Assembly: GCA_002418205.1 (NCBI GenBank)
Contig: DIDP01000061.1
Location: forward strand, 80,017-144,016
From: Anaerolineales bacterium UBA5797
Lineage (GTDB): Bacteria > Chloroflexota > Anaerolineae > Anaerolineales > Villigracilaceae
Reading direction: 5' to 3'
Length of the DNA stretch: 64,000 nucleotides
Numbering within the stretch: the first letter of the stretch is position 1; every line of letters begins with the position of its first letter. Both the position numbers and the translations under genes were made by a program. The notes under the pieces were generated by a model. That model was not told the origin of the DNA, made no database searches, and worked only from the letters and a program-made list of their open reading frames with translations. Shown here one piece after another: positions 17,160 to 24,967 of this stretch.

Positions 17160-18182
17160 TCAATGCAGACTCACGCGCGGATCGATCCACGATTGAATTA
17201 CATCCACGATCAAATTAATGAGCACATATCCAGTTGCGCCAAGCAGGGTCATGCCCATGATGGCGGGATAATCGAGATTTAACAATGAACGTGTTGTGAA
17301 GAGACCAAGACCGGGCCAGTTGAAGATGATCTCTACAAAGAAGGTTCCTGTGAGGGCGAAGGCAAAGGTCAAGCCGATGACGGTCAACGTGGGGCTGATG
17401 GCGTTTTTCAAGGCATATAGGTAGATGACGATCCGGTCTTTGATGCCATAAGCGCGTGCTGTACGGATGTAATCCTGCTCCAGCACTTCGAGCATGGCGG
17501 CACGCGTCATGCGTGCGATGAGACCAATGGGATACGCCGCCAGTGTGAAGGCGGGAAGGATGATGTGTAGAAAAGCATCTTTGAGGGCGACCCAGTTTTG
17601 GGTCAGGAGTGAATCGAGAAGGATAAATCCAGTGATGTCGGTCACAGGGCTGACAAATCGCATGTCGCTATCCAACCTGCCTGCAAGGGGCAGTAAATCC
17701 AAATTGCGGAAGAAAATGATCTGAAGAAGAAGTCCAAGGAAGAACGCGGGCATCGAAACGCCTATGATGGAAACGAGACGGATGAAGAGATCGGGAAGTT
17801 TTCCGCTCCAGCGCGCACTGAGCACCCCAATCGGAACACCCAACAGTACCGCGATGAACATTCCCACAAGGAGCAGTTCCATCGTGGCGGGAATGCGGTC
17901 GGCAAGTTCCTGCGTGATCGGGCGTTTGGTGGAGATGGAGTTGCCGAGGTCGCCGTGCAAAAGTTCGCCCATGTAAATTGCGTATTGCACAGGGAGTGGT
18001 TTGTCGAGCCCCAATTTGATGCGTACACGTTCGATCTCCTCGGGCCGCGCTTTGGGACCGATGTACTGCGCGGCGGCATCCGTCGGCACCACTCTCGCGA
18101 TGAAGAAGGTGATGACGGATACGCCCAGCAAAACAAAAATGGATGTGACGAGGCGGCGCAGGATGAATTCGATGTGTCGCAT
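17160..18182 (-). CDS. Dipeptide/oligopeptide ABC permease, DppB/OppB type
   Basis: A 340-residue permease with the first transmembrane helix at the N terminus (FILRRLVTSIFVLLGVSVI), about six helices, and a BPD_transp_1 EAA loop IRTARAYGIKDRIVIYLYAL. The motif ERVRIKLGLDKPLPVQY after helix 1 is characteristic of DppB/OppB N-terminal domains. It is preceded, between it and the substrate-binding gene, by a perfect 16-bp hairpin that probably sets the expression ratio between the binding protein and the membrane components. Confidence 0.95.
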   Translation of the reverse strand: MRHIEFILRRLVTSIFVLLGVSVITFFIARVVPTDAAAQYIGPKARPEEIERVRIKLGLDKPLPVQYAIYMGELLHGDLGNSISTKRPITQELADRIPATMELLLVGMFIAVLLGVPIGVLSARWSGKLPDLFIRLVSIIGVSMPAFFLGLLLQIIFFRNLDLLPLAGRLDSDMRFVSPVTDITGFILLDSLLTQNWVALKDAFLHIILPAFTLAAYPIGLIARMTRAAMLEVLEQDYIRTARAYGIKDRIVIYLYALKNAISPTLTVIGLTFAFALTGTFFVEIIFNWPGLGLFTTRSLLNLDYPAIMGMTLLGATGYVLINLIVDVIQSWIDPRVSLH

Positions 18183-18191
18183 AGGGTTCGT

Positions 18192-18226
18192 CTATTCCTG
18201 CGGGGGCTTAGCCCCCGCAGGAATAG
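18192..18226. promoter_or_regulatory. Intra-operon 16-bp perfect hairpin
   Basis: Arms CTATTCCTGCGGGGGC (18192-18207) and its exact complement (18211-18226) enclose a TTA loop. It lies between the binding-protein stop and the permease start, without a T-run in the direction of transcription, so it is better read as an mRNA 3'-end stabiliser or partial terminator than as a full terminator. Confidence 0.75.
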
Positions 18227-18236
18227 AAAGAAAACT

Positions 18237-19886
18237 TTATTGAGCCGGACTCAATTGATAGAAGAAGTATTGCACGAACGGATAGTTCAAATTGTACTGG
18301 AAGCCTTCGATGCTGTTCGGGATGATGAAGACCGCTTTGGTATCGAAGAAAAAGACGCCCGGCGCTTCGTCCACGAGCAGTTTCATGGCATCGACATATT
18401 TCACCTGTGAGGTCGCAGGGTCAGTGACGGTCGAACCGATGGCTTCATCGAGCGTGGTGTTGTAGGTTTCGTTGTTCCAGTAGGAGAGATTGAAGAAAGG
18501 TTTCTCCGTGTAATAGAACAACGACCACAGATTGTCGGAGCCTGCATCAGAGTAGGTCGGCCAGTAGAGCACGATGAACATATCCTGTGCGTTGGCAGGA
18601 TCGGACTTCGCCTCATCCCACTGCTGGCTGAAACCAATCGCTTCGACGGTTGCGTCCACACCGATCTGCGCGAAGGAATCTTTGATAAGCGGAACGAACG
18701 CGGCTTCGGTATCGTTCTCGGCGGCATAAGTGATGCGCATCGAGAAACCACCGCCTTCATGACCGGCTTCCTTCAGAAGTTCACGAGCTTTGTCGAGATC
18801 ATAGGTATATTGAGGCACATCCGGTGACCACGGCCATACACCGGCAGGCACAGGACCGCGACTCTGTGTGCCCAGTCCCTTGGCGCCGATCTTGATGATG
18901 TCATCGTAAGGGATGGCGTAGGACAACGCCTGACGTACCTTCACGTTATCCAGCGGAGCGCGCAGGGTGTTGAAGTAACCCACATAATTGAAGAAGGAAG
19001 GTTCTTCGAGGAAGGTGTAATCGGGGTTATTGCGGAAGGAATCGTAGTTCTCAGCAGGCACACGTGTGACAAGGTCAACATCGCCGCCTTCGAGCATCTG
19101 CTGTTGCGTCAATGCTTCAGGGACGATCTGAACAAGCACGGTGTCGTAATTTTTATCGGTAAACCCTCCCCAATAGTTTTCGAATTTCTGGAAGACGATC
19201 TCCTGATCGGGAGTATAGGACTCGATCATGTATGGACCTGTCCCGGCCTCCACGCCGTTTGCCCAGTAGTTCTCATCGGCGGCAGCGGCGTCCAAAGCTT
19301 TGGGACTGACGATCCAGGCTCCGTAGAGGGAGGAAGCGATCAAGTCAATGGGAGCGGATGAAGTCAAGTTGAACTGAACGGTCAGATCATCCACGGCTTC
19401 GATGCTGTCCACCATCCACCAAATGAACGATGCGCCGCCTGAGGTGCGTGCCGCATCCAAAGACTTCACAACAGCATCTGCGTTCATTGGCTCACCGTCG
19501 TGGAAGATCACACCTTCGCGCAGATTGAAGGTCCAGGCGGTGCCGTCTTCGTTCGATTTCCAACTTGTGGCAAGCAGGGGCGCGTATTTTTCAGCCGAGC
19601 CGGGCGGGTTGATGCGCAGCAATTGCTCGTAAACATTTGCCATGTAAGCAGCTTCGGTGGAGAACGAAGCGACCGGGTCCCAGGTGGTGATGTTGGCGGT
19701 ATTGGCGATCTTCAGCACCTTCGGCGCTGGGGGAGGGGCTTCGGTTGGCTCAGGCATCGCTGTCGGTGCAGCGGCAGGCTGTTCGGCAGGCGCTTCAGCG
19801 GCGGGGGCTTCGGTGGCAGGCGCGCAGGCGCTCAGGATCACCGAAAGCGCGACGAGCAAGGATACGAACAAGGTAAAGCGTTTCAT
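18237..19886 (-). CDS. ABC transporter substrate-binding lipoprotein, family 5 (peptide type)
   Basis: A 549-residue extracytoplasmic binding protein. The N terminus MKRFTLFVSLLVALSVIL ends in the lipobox LSAC, followed by an Ala/Pro/Glu-rich tether (about 25-60). The SBP_bac_5 core begins at LKIANTANITTWDP and includes FNLREGVIFHDGEPMNADAVV and VRQALSYAIPYDDI. The start is ATG 19886, preceded by GAGAGGAGAAACC; the longer open frame to 20189 overlaps the divergent regulator and is not used. It delivers peptides or related ligands to the permeases encoded next. First gene of the operon. Confidence 0.95.
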   Translation of the reverse strand: MKRFTLFVSLLVALSVILSACAPATEAPAAEAPAEQPAAAPTAMPEPTEAPPPAPKVLKIANTANITTWDPVASFSTEAAYMANVYEQLLRINPPGSAEKYAPLLATSWKSNEDGTAWTFNLREGVIFHDGEPMNADAVVKSLDAARTSGGASFIWWMVDSIEAVDDLTVQFNLTSSAPIDLIASSLYGAWIVSPKALDAAAADENYWANGVEAGTGPYMIESYTPDQEIVFQKFENYWGGFTDKNYDTVLVQIVPEALTQQQMLEGGDVDLVTRVPAENYDSFRNNPDYTFLEEPSFFNYVGYFNTLRAPLDNVKVRQALSYAIPYDDIIKIGAKGLGTQSRGPVPAGVWPWSPDVPQYTYDLDKARELLKEAGHEGGGFSMRITYAAENDTEAAFVPLIKDSFAQIGVDATVEAIGFSQQWDEAKSDPANAQDMFIVLYWPTYSDAGSDNLWSLFYYTEKPFFNLSYWNNETYNTTLDEAIGSTVTDPATSQVKYVDAMKLLVDEAPGVFFFDTKAVFIIPNSIEGFQYNLNYPFVQYFFYQLSPAQ

Positions 19887-19935
19887 GGTTTCTCCTCTCA
19901 AGGCATTTGGGTAGTGTCCATCGTAGCATGGTGCA

Positions 19936-19954
19936 TTTGCAAATAGTTTGCAAA
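19936..19954. promoter_or_regulatory. Two tandem TTTGCAAA palindromes, candidate operator
   Basis: TTTGCAAA occurs at 19936-19943 and again at 19947-19954, each self-complementary, 11 bases apart (one helical turn). They lie in the 100-bp divergent promoter between the peptide-transport operon and the MalT-like regulator, overlapping the -35 region of the rightward promoter. A direct-repeat operator for the adjacent regulator is a reasonable inference. Confidence 0.55.
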
Positions 19955-19978
19955 AATGACTTTCACAACAGATATAAT
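19948..19978 (+). promoter_or_regulatory. Putative promoter of the MalT-like regulator, leaderless
   Basis: TTGCAA (19948-19953), a 19-base spacer and TATAAT (19973-19978). The ATG at 19987 is only eight bases past the -10 box, so the transcript would be leaderless or nearly so; no Shine-Dalgarno is present. Confidence 0.5.
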
Positions 19979-19986
19979 AGCATCCG

Positions 19987-22900
19987 ATGAAGCCGTCAAT
20001 TCTTTTGCGGACAAAGTTCCTCGTTCCTCGTCCCCGCCCCGACCTGCTCCCCCGCCCACGTCTTCTGGATTGGCTCGAATCAAATGCAGACAAGCGACTG
20101 ACACTCCTCTCCGCCCCGGCAGGATATGGCAAAACAACCCTGCTCGCGGACTTCATCAACGCCTCCCACCGCCCCTTTGCCTGGTACACCCTCGATGCGC
20201 AAGACTCCGATCCGACCGTTTTCCTGACTTACCTGATCGAGTCGCTGCGCAGCATGAAACGCGCTCCAGAGACAATGACCCGCGTTGTTGGTCAAACGGC
20301 GCAATCGCTGCTGGACAGCGCTGAAGCGAATATTTCTCCACAACGAGTTCTTACCGTTCTCATCAATGAACTCGCCGAACAGATGGAAATTCCCTGGCTG
20401 ATCGTGCTCGAGGATTATCACTACGTTGCCAGCCCGGTTGTCCATCAATTGGTGGATTTCCTGCTCGAGAACGCGCCCGACGGATTGCACATTGTCCTCT
20501 CCACGCGCATGGACCCGCCCATCGCCCTTGCCCGCCTGCGCGCCCGCGGTCAACTGGCTGAACTGCGAACATCCTCCCTCAGATTTCGGGAAGATGAGGT
20601 TTCCAAATGGATGGGCGCCGATCTGCCTGAACTCTCCAATGAAAGTTTGAACTTATTAAGTGAAAAGACCGAGGGTTGGGCGGCGGCGCTGCAAATTGTC
20701 CGTTCATCCTTGAGTGGACGCGATGCGGACGATGTCAACGCGATGCTTTCAGGGCTGAATGGTTCACAGCAGTTTGTCTTTGACTATCTTGCCGACGAAG
20801 TGTTCAAGAGGTTACCTGAAGAAATTCAAGAGTTTTTATTGCGAACTTCCATACTTCAGCAAATGGACGCGTCCGCTTGCAATGCAGTGGCGAGGGTGCA
20901 GAACGCACAGGCCATTCTTGAAGGGTTGGAGAAGCAAAACCTTTTCGTCGCAAGCTTGGATTCGCAAAAGAAATGGTATCGCTATCACTATCTCTTTCGC
21001 GAGTTCCTCCTCAGCCGCCTGCAACGTGTCGAAGCGGAATCAGTTGTCGGGCCTGCCCTGAGCCGTGTCGAAGGGTTGGAAAGAAGCGCAGGTGCGCATT
21101 ATGAGGCGCAGAGTGAACTGGAGGTTGCATTCTCGCACTACATCAACGCCCAGGATTTTGAATCCGCTGCGCGCGTGGTGTCTGTTTTCGCATCTGATTA
21201 CGTCGAACGCGGACGTGTGGAAGTCCTGCATCGTTACCTGAGCACATTGCCTGTTGAGTTTTTGAAATCGAATCCCGAACTATTGTTACAACATGGCAAC
21301 GCACTATTGCGGTTGGGGCAGACCGGCGCGGCGGTATCGGCATACGAGGATGCGCGCTCCTCCTTTGAAACACAAACCAACGCAAATGGGATCTGCCGCG
21401 CGTTGACTCGTCTCGCAGAGGTCAATCGTGCACAGGGACATTACCGCCAGGCAGAGACATTATCCACTGTGGCTTTGTCATTTGCAGAGGTGGACCATGC
21501 CGCGCGTGCCGAAGCCTTGATGGCATTGGCAAAAAGTGTTGGCTTTCTCACTGGCATGGACAAGGGCCGCGAACTCGCGGAACAGGCAGTGGAGGAGGCA
21601 CGACTCGCAGGCGATGAAGTCAGCCCATTATCGCGGGCGAATTTCCTGCAATCACTGGGGCAGATCTGTTGGTGGCATGGTGACCCACAGGCGACCGTGC
21701 GATATTGCCAGGAAGCGTTGCAGATCGCGCCGGAGGAATTTTCTCCGATCGCGGCGCAGGCTTGTATCTCGCTTGTGACTCCGTATTTGTATTGGCGCGA
21801 GCTCGATAAGTCATTGCAATATGCCGAACGTGGCTTGCAGATCGCACAGACACTTCATTTGAAAGAATTACTGCCAAGCGCCTATACGGCACTCGGAAAT
21901 GTGTTGACACGCATGGGCGAGACCGCCCGTGCCGAGGCATCGTTGCGACAGGGTATGGAGATCGGTCAACAATTGGGGCTGGCTTCGTACGAACAGCTCA
22001 TGGCAACAGGTTTTCTTGCCTATAACCTGTGCGGGCAGGGACGCGTTGACGAAGCCCGTCAACTGGCGGAAGGTGTGCTGTGGTCTTACACAGGCAACCC
22101 CGATACTTATGAAGCGTATGTCTGCCGAAGCGTACTCGCCGATGTTGCACTGGAAAACAATCAGCTCGAAAAAGCTGAAACGTTATACATGCAATTGATA
22201 GAAGCAGGCGAACGCAGACAGTTTCGCATCCCACTGGCGATGGTGTATTTCGGGCTTGCATACATCCATTTGGAAACCAAACGAAACACGGGTGGATTGG
22301 AATATGCACGCAAGGCGCTTCGTCTTATTGAAGCCTCGCGCGCCTTTCAACTGTTTCTCGATCAGGGTCTTCGGTCGCAAACCGTTAGCGAAGCATTGAT
22401 CCGCGCAGGAGAGAAGAGTCCATTCCTTGAACGTGTTCTTGAAAACCTGCCTGAAAAACAACCCTCGCGGATAACAATTCAAAACAGTTATTCCATTCGG
22501 GTACAATGTTTTGGAAACTTTCGCGTGCTGTTGAACGGAGAGGAAGTGTCGCAAGAACGCTGGGTCTCTGCAAAAGCGCGCGACCTGCTGGCGTACTTCG
22601 TCACGATGCGGGGTGAGAAGATCCCGGCAGATAAGGTCTTTGATTCCATATGGGGAGACAAGGAACGGACGAGCCGCACGGCATTTCACACGGCATTATC
22701 CCGTTTGCGAAATGCGTTGAAAGCCGGCAACGACAGTCCGCGCTTGATCCTTGTGGAAGTCGGCGAATATTGGCTCGACTCGGCGCGTTTCACCATCGAC
22801 GTGGATGAATTCGATTCGGCCTTGGCAAAGGCAAGGTCTGCGCCGAACGCCAAGGTTCGCACAGAATGGCATGAACGTGCCGTCGATTTATATCACGGTG

Positions 22901-23232
22901 AATATCTGCAAAATCTGTACTACGAATGGGTCTTCCCTGAACGCCGTCGATTGACACAAACCTATCTTGGTGCGTTACAGGAACTCGCCTCACATCACCT
23001 TGCAAATCAGTCGCCCAAGCAAGGGATCGAATACATCGAAAAAGCGATCCGGTTGGATCTGCTTAACGAAGACTTATATTGTCTGGGGATGCGTGCCTAC
23101 GCCGCCTTGAAAGACCGTACCAGCCTTACGCGGCTTTTTACGGATTTGAACGCCCGGTTGAATACCGAGCTTGATACAAATCCGTTGCCCGAAACGTCGC
23201 GCCTTTATCAGGAACTAATCGGGAAAGTGTAG
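19987..23232 (+). CDS. MalT-like STAND ATPase regulator with C-terminal OmpR/BTAD domain
   Basis: A 1081-residue transcriptional regulator. The N terminus LLRTKFLVPRPRPDLLPRPRL plus Walker A SAPAGYGKTTLLA (about 45) and WLIVLEDYHYV (Walker B) identify a MalT-type STAND ATPase. Residues about 370-820 are TPR-like helical repeats. Unlike MalT, which ends in LuxR HTH, residues about 835-1080 carry an OmpR-type winged helix (VQCFGNFRVLLNGEEV) and a BTAD TPR domain. It is divergent from the peptide-transport operon and likely controls it in response to an inducer and ATP. An in-frame repeat-derived peptide, VVGPALSRVEG, interrupts the helical part near residue 355. Confidence 0.88.
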   Translation: MKPSILLRTKFLVPRPRPDLLPRPRLLDWLESNADKRLTLLSAPAGYGKTTLLADFINASHRPFAWYTLDAQDSDPTVFLTYLIESLRSMKRAPETMTRVVGQTAQSLLDSAEANISPQRVLTVLINELAEQMEIPWLIVLEDYHYVASPVVHQLVDFLLENAPDGLHIVLSTRMDPPIALARLRARGQLAELRTSSLRFREDEVSKWMGADLPELSNESLNLLSEKTEGWAAALQIVRSSLSGRDADDVNAMLSGLNGSQQFVFDYLADEVFKRLPEEIQEFLLRTSILQQMDASACNAVARVQNAQAILEGLEKQNLFVASLDSQKKWYRYHYLFREFLLSRLQRVEAESVVGPALSRVEGLERSAGAHYEAQSELEVAFSHYINAQDFESAARVVSVFASDYVERGRVEVLHRYLSTLPVEFLKSNPELLLQHGNALLRLGQTGAAVSAYEDARSSFETQTNANGICRALTRLAEVNRAQGHYRQAETLSTVALSFAEVDHAARAEALMALAKSVGFLTGMDKGRELAEQAVEEARLAGDEVSPLSRANFLQSLGQICWWHGDPQATVRYCQEALQIAPEEFSPIAAQACISLVTPYLYWRELDKSLQYAERGLQIAQTLHLKELLPSAYTALGNVLTRMGETARAEASLRQGMEIGQQLGLASYEQLMATGFLAYNLCGQGRVDEARQLAEGVLWSYTGNPDTYEAYVCRSVLADVALENNQLEKAETLYMQLIEAGERRQFRIPLAMVYFGLAYIHLETKRNTGGLEYARKALRLIEASRAFQLFLDQGLRSQTVSEALIRAGEKSPFLERVLENLPEKQPSRITIQNSYSIRVQCFGNFRVLLNGEEVSQERWVSAKARDLLAYFVTMRGEKIPADKVFDSIWGDKERTSRTAFHTALSRLRNALKAGNDSPRLILVEVGEYWLDSARFTIDVDEFDSALAKARSAPNAKVRTEWHERAVDLYHGEYLQNLYYEWVFPERRRLTQTYLGALQELASHHLANQSPKQGIEYIEKAIRLDLLNEDLYCLGMRAYAALKDRTSLTRLFTDLNARLNTELDTNPLPETSRLYQELIGKV
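21043..21079. repeat. In-frame dispersed repeat inside the MalT-like gene
   Basis: The segment contains CCTGCCCTGAGCCGTGTCGA followed by AGGG, a common intragenomic palindromic-type repeat (complement CCCTTCGACA...). It is read in frame as GPALSRVEG and keeps the gene open. Confidence 0.6.
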
Positions 23233-23306
23233 AATAAGGTTTCAAGCGCTTGTCATCCTGATGCGTTCATTTGACAATCGGTCAGGAAGAGAGTTGGTCA
23301 AAAGGT

Positions 23307-24134
23307 ATGAGAAGTACGATAAGTGGGCTTGAAATTCCCACTGCCGCAAACTACATTCAGCAGGGTGAAGGTCCGCCGGTTATCCTGGTCCATGGGGTTG
23401 CCGCCTCGTTGCACGACTGGGACGAGCTGGCCCCTGACCTGGCTTCGAACGGATATGCCGCGTATGCCCTCGATCTCTTGGGACACGGCGAAAGTCCGCA
23501 TCTGAGTTCGCGCGCCTATCAGATGGAATGGGTGATCGAGCACTTCCTGAACTGGGTGCGGTCGCTCCGCTTGACGGAACCCGCCATCGTGATCGGACAC
23601 TCGCTTGGGGGCTATGTCGCACTGGAATATGCGCGCCGCCTCTCTGCCTGGACCCGCGGGCTGGTCCTCGTCAATCCGTTTTATTCCACCTCGCAACTGC
23701 CTCTGCTTCTCCGCCGGACGTATCGCCACCCGACCCTGAGCGGAATGATCGCCAGCCGCCTGCCCGAATGGATGTTCCGTGTCGTGGTCGATATCACCAG
23801 CCTGAGCATGGGACACGGCGCAGGCGCGCTGCATTCCCTGCCCGAACGCGTCCGTGCGCAGACCGCTCTCGATTACACGCGCACCGCGCCGGGCGTGTAC
23901 AACATCCCCAACGTGATTCAGAACCTGGCGGAACATCTGCCGCACATCCTTGCACCGACGCTGGTCGTATGGGGTGACCGGGACCAGACCCTCTCGCCGA
24001 ACTCCTTTTCGAAGATGGTGAACCTCATGCCGCGCGCATACGGGAAGTCCCTTCATGCGGGACACGTGCCGCACCAATCCAACGCGGACCAATTCAACGG
24101 ACTGGTCCTGGAATTTATAAAGGGACTGGGGTAG
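23307..24134 (+). CDS. Alpha/beta hydrolase
   Basis: A 275-residue soluble alpha/beta hydrolase. The oxyanion strand is VILVHGVAASLHDWDELAPDL, written here as VILVHGVAASLHD then WDELAPDL. The nucleophile elbow is GHSLGG (Ser about 105), the acid lies in VVWGDRDQTL and the His in HAGHVPHQSN. Similar proteins include epoxide-hydrolase-like and carboxylesterase members; the substrate is unknown. The ATG at 23307 is preferred over the TTG at 23271 because homology begins shortly after it. It stands alone between the regulator gene and nrdR. Confidence 0.88.
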   Translation: MRSTISGLEIPTAANYIQQGEGPPVILVHGVAASLHDWDELAPDLASNGYAAYALDLLGHGESPHLSSRAYQMEWVIEHFLNWVRSLRLTEPAIVIGHSLGGYVALEYARRLSAWTRGLVLVNPFYSTSQLPLLLRRTYRHPTLSGMIASRLPEWMFRVVVDITSLSMGHGAGALHSLPERVRAQTALDYTRTAPGVYNIPNVIQNLAEHLPHILAPTLVVWGDRDQTLSPNSFSKMVNLMPRAYGKSLHAGHVPHQSNADQFNGLVLEFIKGLG

Positions 24135-24204
24135 CGGGGTTACGAACGCTCCACGCCTCCCTTAAAGATTCGGAAATTTTAAGATAAATCCCCCGCCTGT
24201 CCTC

Positions 24205-24233
24205 TTGAAGCGGCGTTGCCTCCGTGCTACAAT
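24205..24233 (+). promoter_or_regulatory. Promoter upstream of nrdR
   Basis: TTGAAG (24205-24210), a 17-base spacer and TACAAT (24228-24233). Transcription would start near 24240, giving an 88-base leader to the ATG at 24328. No convincing NrdR box was found next to it. Confidence 0.55.
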
Positions 24234-24327
24234 GATGGACATAATCGCCAAATGTACGGGGATGCAGAGCCTCCACGCCCACAGATGGCGGCAACAAACG
24301 TTCTAAAATTGGAGTAATTCCTTACCA

Positions 24328-24777
24328 ATGCGGTGCCCATACTGCCAGCATCACGACTCTAAAGTGCTCGATACCTCCCATGACAACCACGGTGGAATAC
24401 GCCGGAGACGGGAGTGTTTCAATTGCGGACAGCGCTTTAGCACCTACGAGCGTCCCATCCTGGCGACGCCACTCATCATCAAGCAGGACGGCACCCGCGA
24501 AGAGTTCGACCGCGAAAAAATGGCACGCGGCATCCGCATTTCGTGCGCCAAGCGGCCGGTGTCCGCCGCAGACATCGAACGCATGATCGGACAGGTCGAG
24601 GCGCAGTTACAGAAAATGGGCAAGTCTGAAGTTTCCTCCCGCAACGTTGGCGACCTGGTGATGGCAGGTCTGAAAGAAATGGATCAGATCGCGTACATCC
24701 GCTATGCGATCGTCTATCTTGGGCTGGATGACCTCCAGTCCATTCGCAACGAAATCAATCAATTGCTCGAGAGCTAA
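24328..24777 (+). CDS. nrdR: Transcriptional repressor NrdR
   Basis: A 149-residue nucleotide-sensing repressor of ribonucleotide reductase genes. The zinc ribbon uses Cys3, Cys6, Cys30 and Cys33 (MRCPYC ... CFNC), and the adjacent GIRRRREC is the DNA-binding loop. The ATP-cone occupies about 46-136 (LIIKQDGTREEFDREKMARG), binding ATP/dATP. Length and N terminus are exactly those of the family. It lies directly before nrdJ, its expected target, separated by a terminator-like hairpin. Confidence 0.97.
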   Translation: MRCPYCQHHDSKVLDTSHDNHGGIRRRRECFNCGQRFSTYERPILATPLIIKQDGTREEFDREKMARGIRISCAKRPVSAADIERMIGQVEAQLQKMGKSEVSSRNVGDLVMAGLKEMDQIAYIRYAIVYLGLDDLQSIRNEINQLLES

Positions 24778-24782
24778 TTTAG

Positions 24783-24833
24783 CGACAGCAGTCATTCCGC
24801 CAGGGGCGGAGTGTCAATGGCTGTCGTTTTTTT
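24783..24833 (+). terminator. Rho-independent terminator between nrdR and nrdJ
   Basis: CGACAGC (24783-24789) pairs with GCTGTCG (24820-24826), with an inner CCGCC/GGCGG stem, followed by seven T. It would end or attenuate the nrdR transcript before nrdJ, which then needs its own promoter; I could not identify one with confidence, nor a cobalamin riboswitch. Confidence 0.7.
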
Positions 24834-24967
24834 GTCTCAGATTTCGCCCGGAGCGAAGTCACAGTTTCATGCAGGTCGGGCTTTCAGCCTGGTGTATGGA
24901 TAAAAATATTCGGCAGCTGGCAGACTGCCCAACCAAAAGAAAAAATCAGTTTAGAGGAGAGTGTTCC

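Noticed and set aside
18237..20189. Binding-protein frame starting at 20189
   Set aside because: The additional 101 codons overlap the regulator gene and precede a perfect lipoprotein signal with its own ribosome binding site at 19886.
24834..24967. Cobalamin riboswitch before the B12-dependent reductase gene
   Set aside because: No B12-box (GCCACTG-like) or expected helices are seen in the 134 bases available.
24704..24967. Extended N terminus of the reductase reading frame
   Set aside because: It overlaps nrdR and a terminator; the ATG at 24968 has a GAGGAG site and begins the expected N-terminal region.
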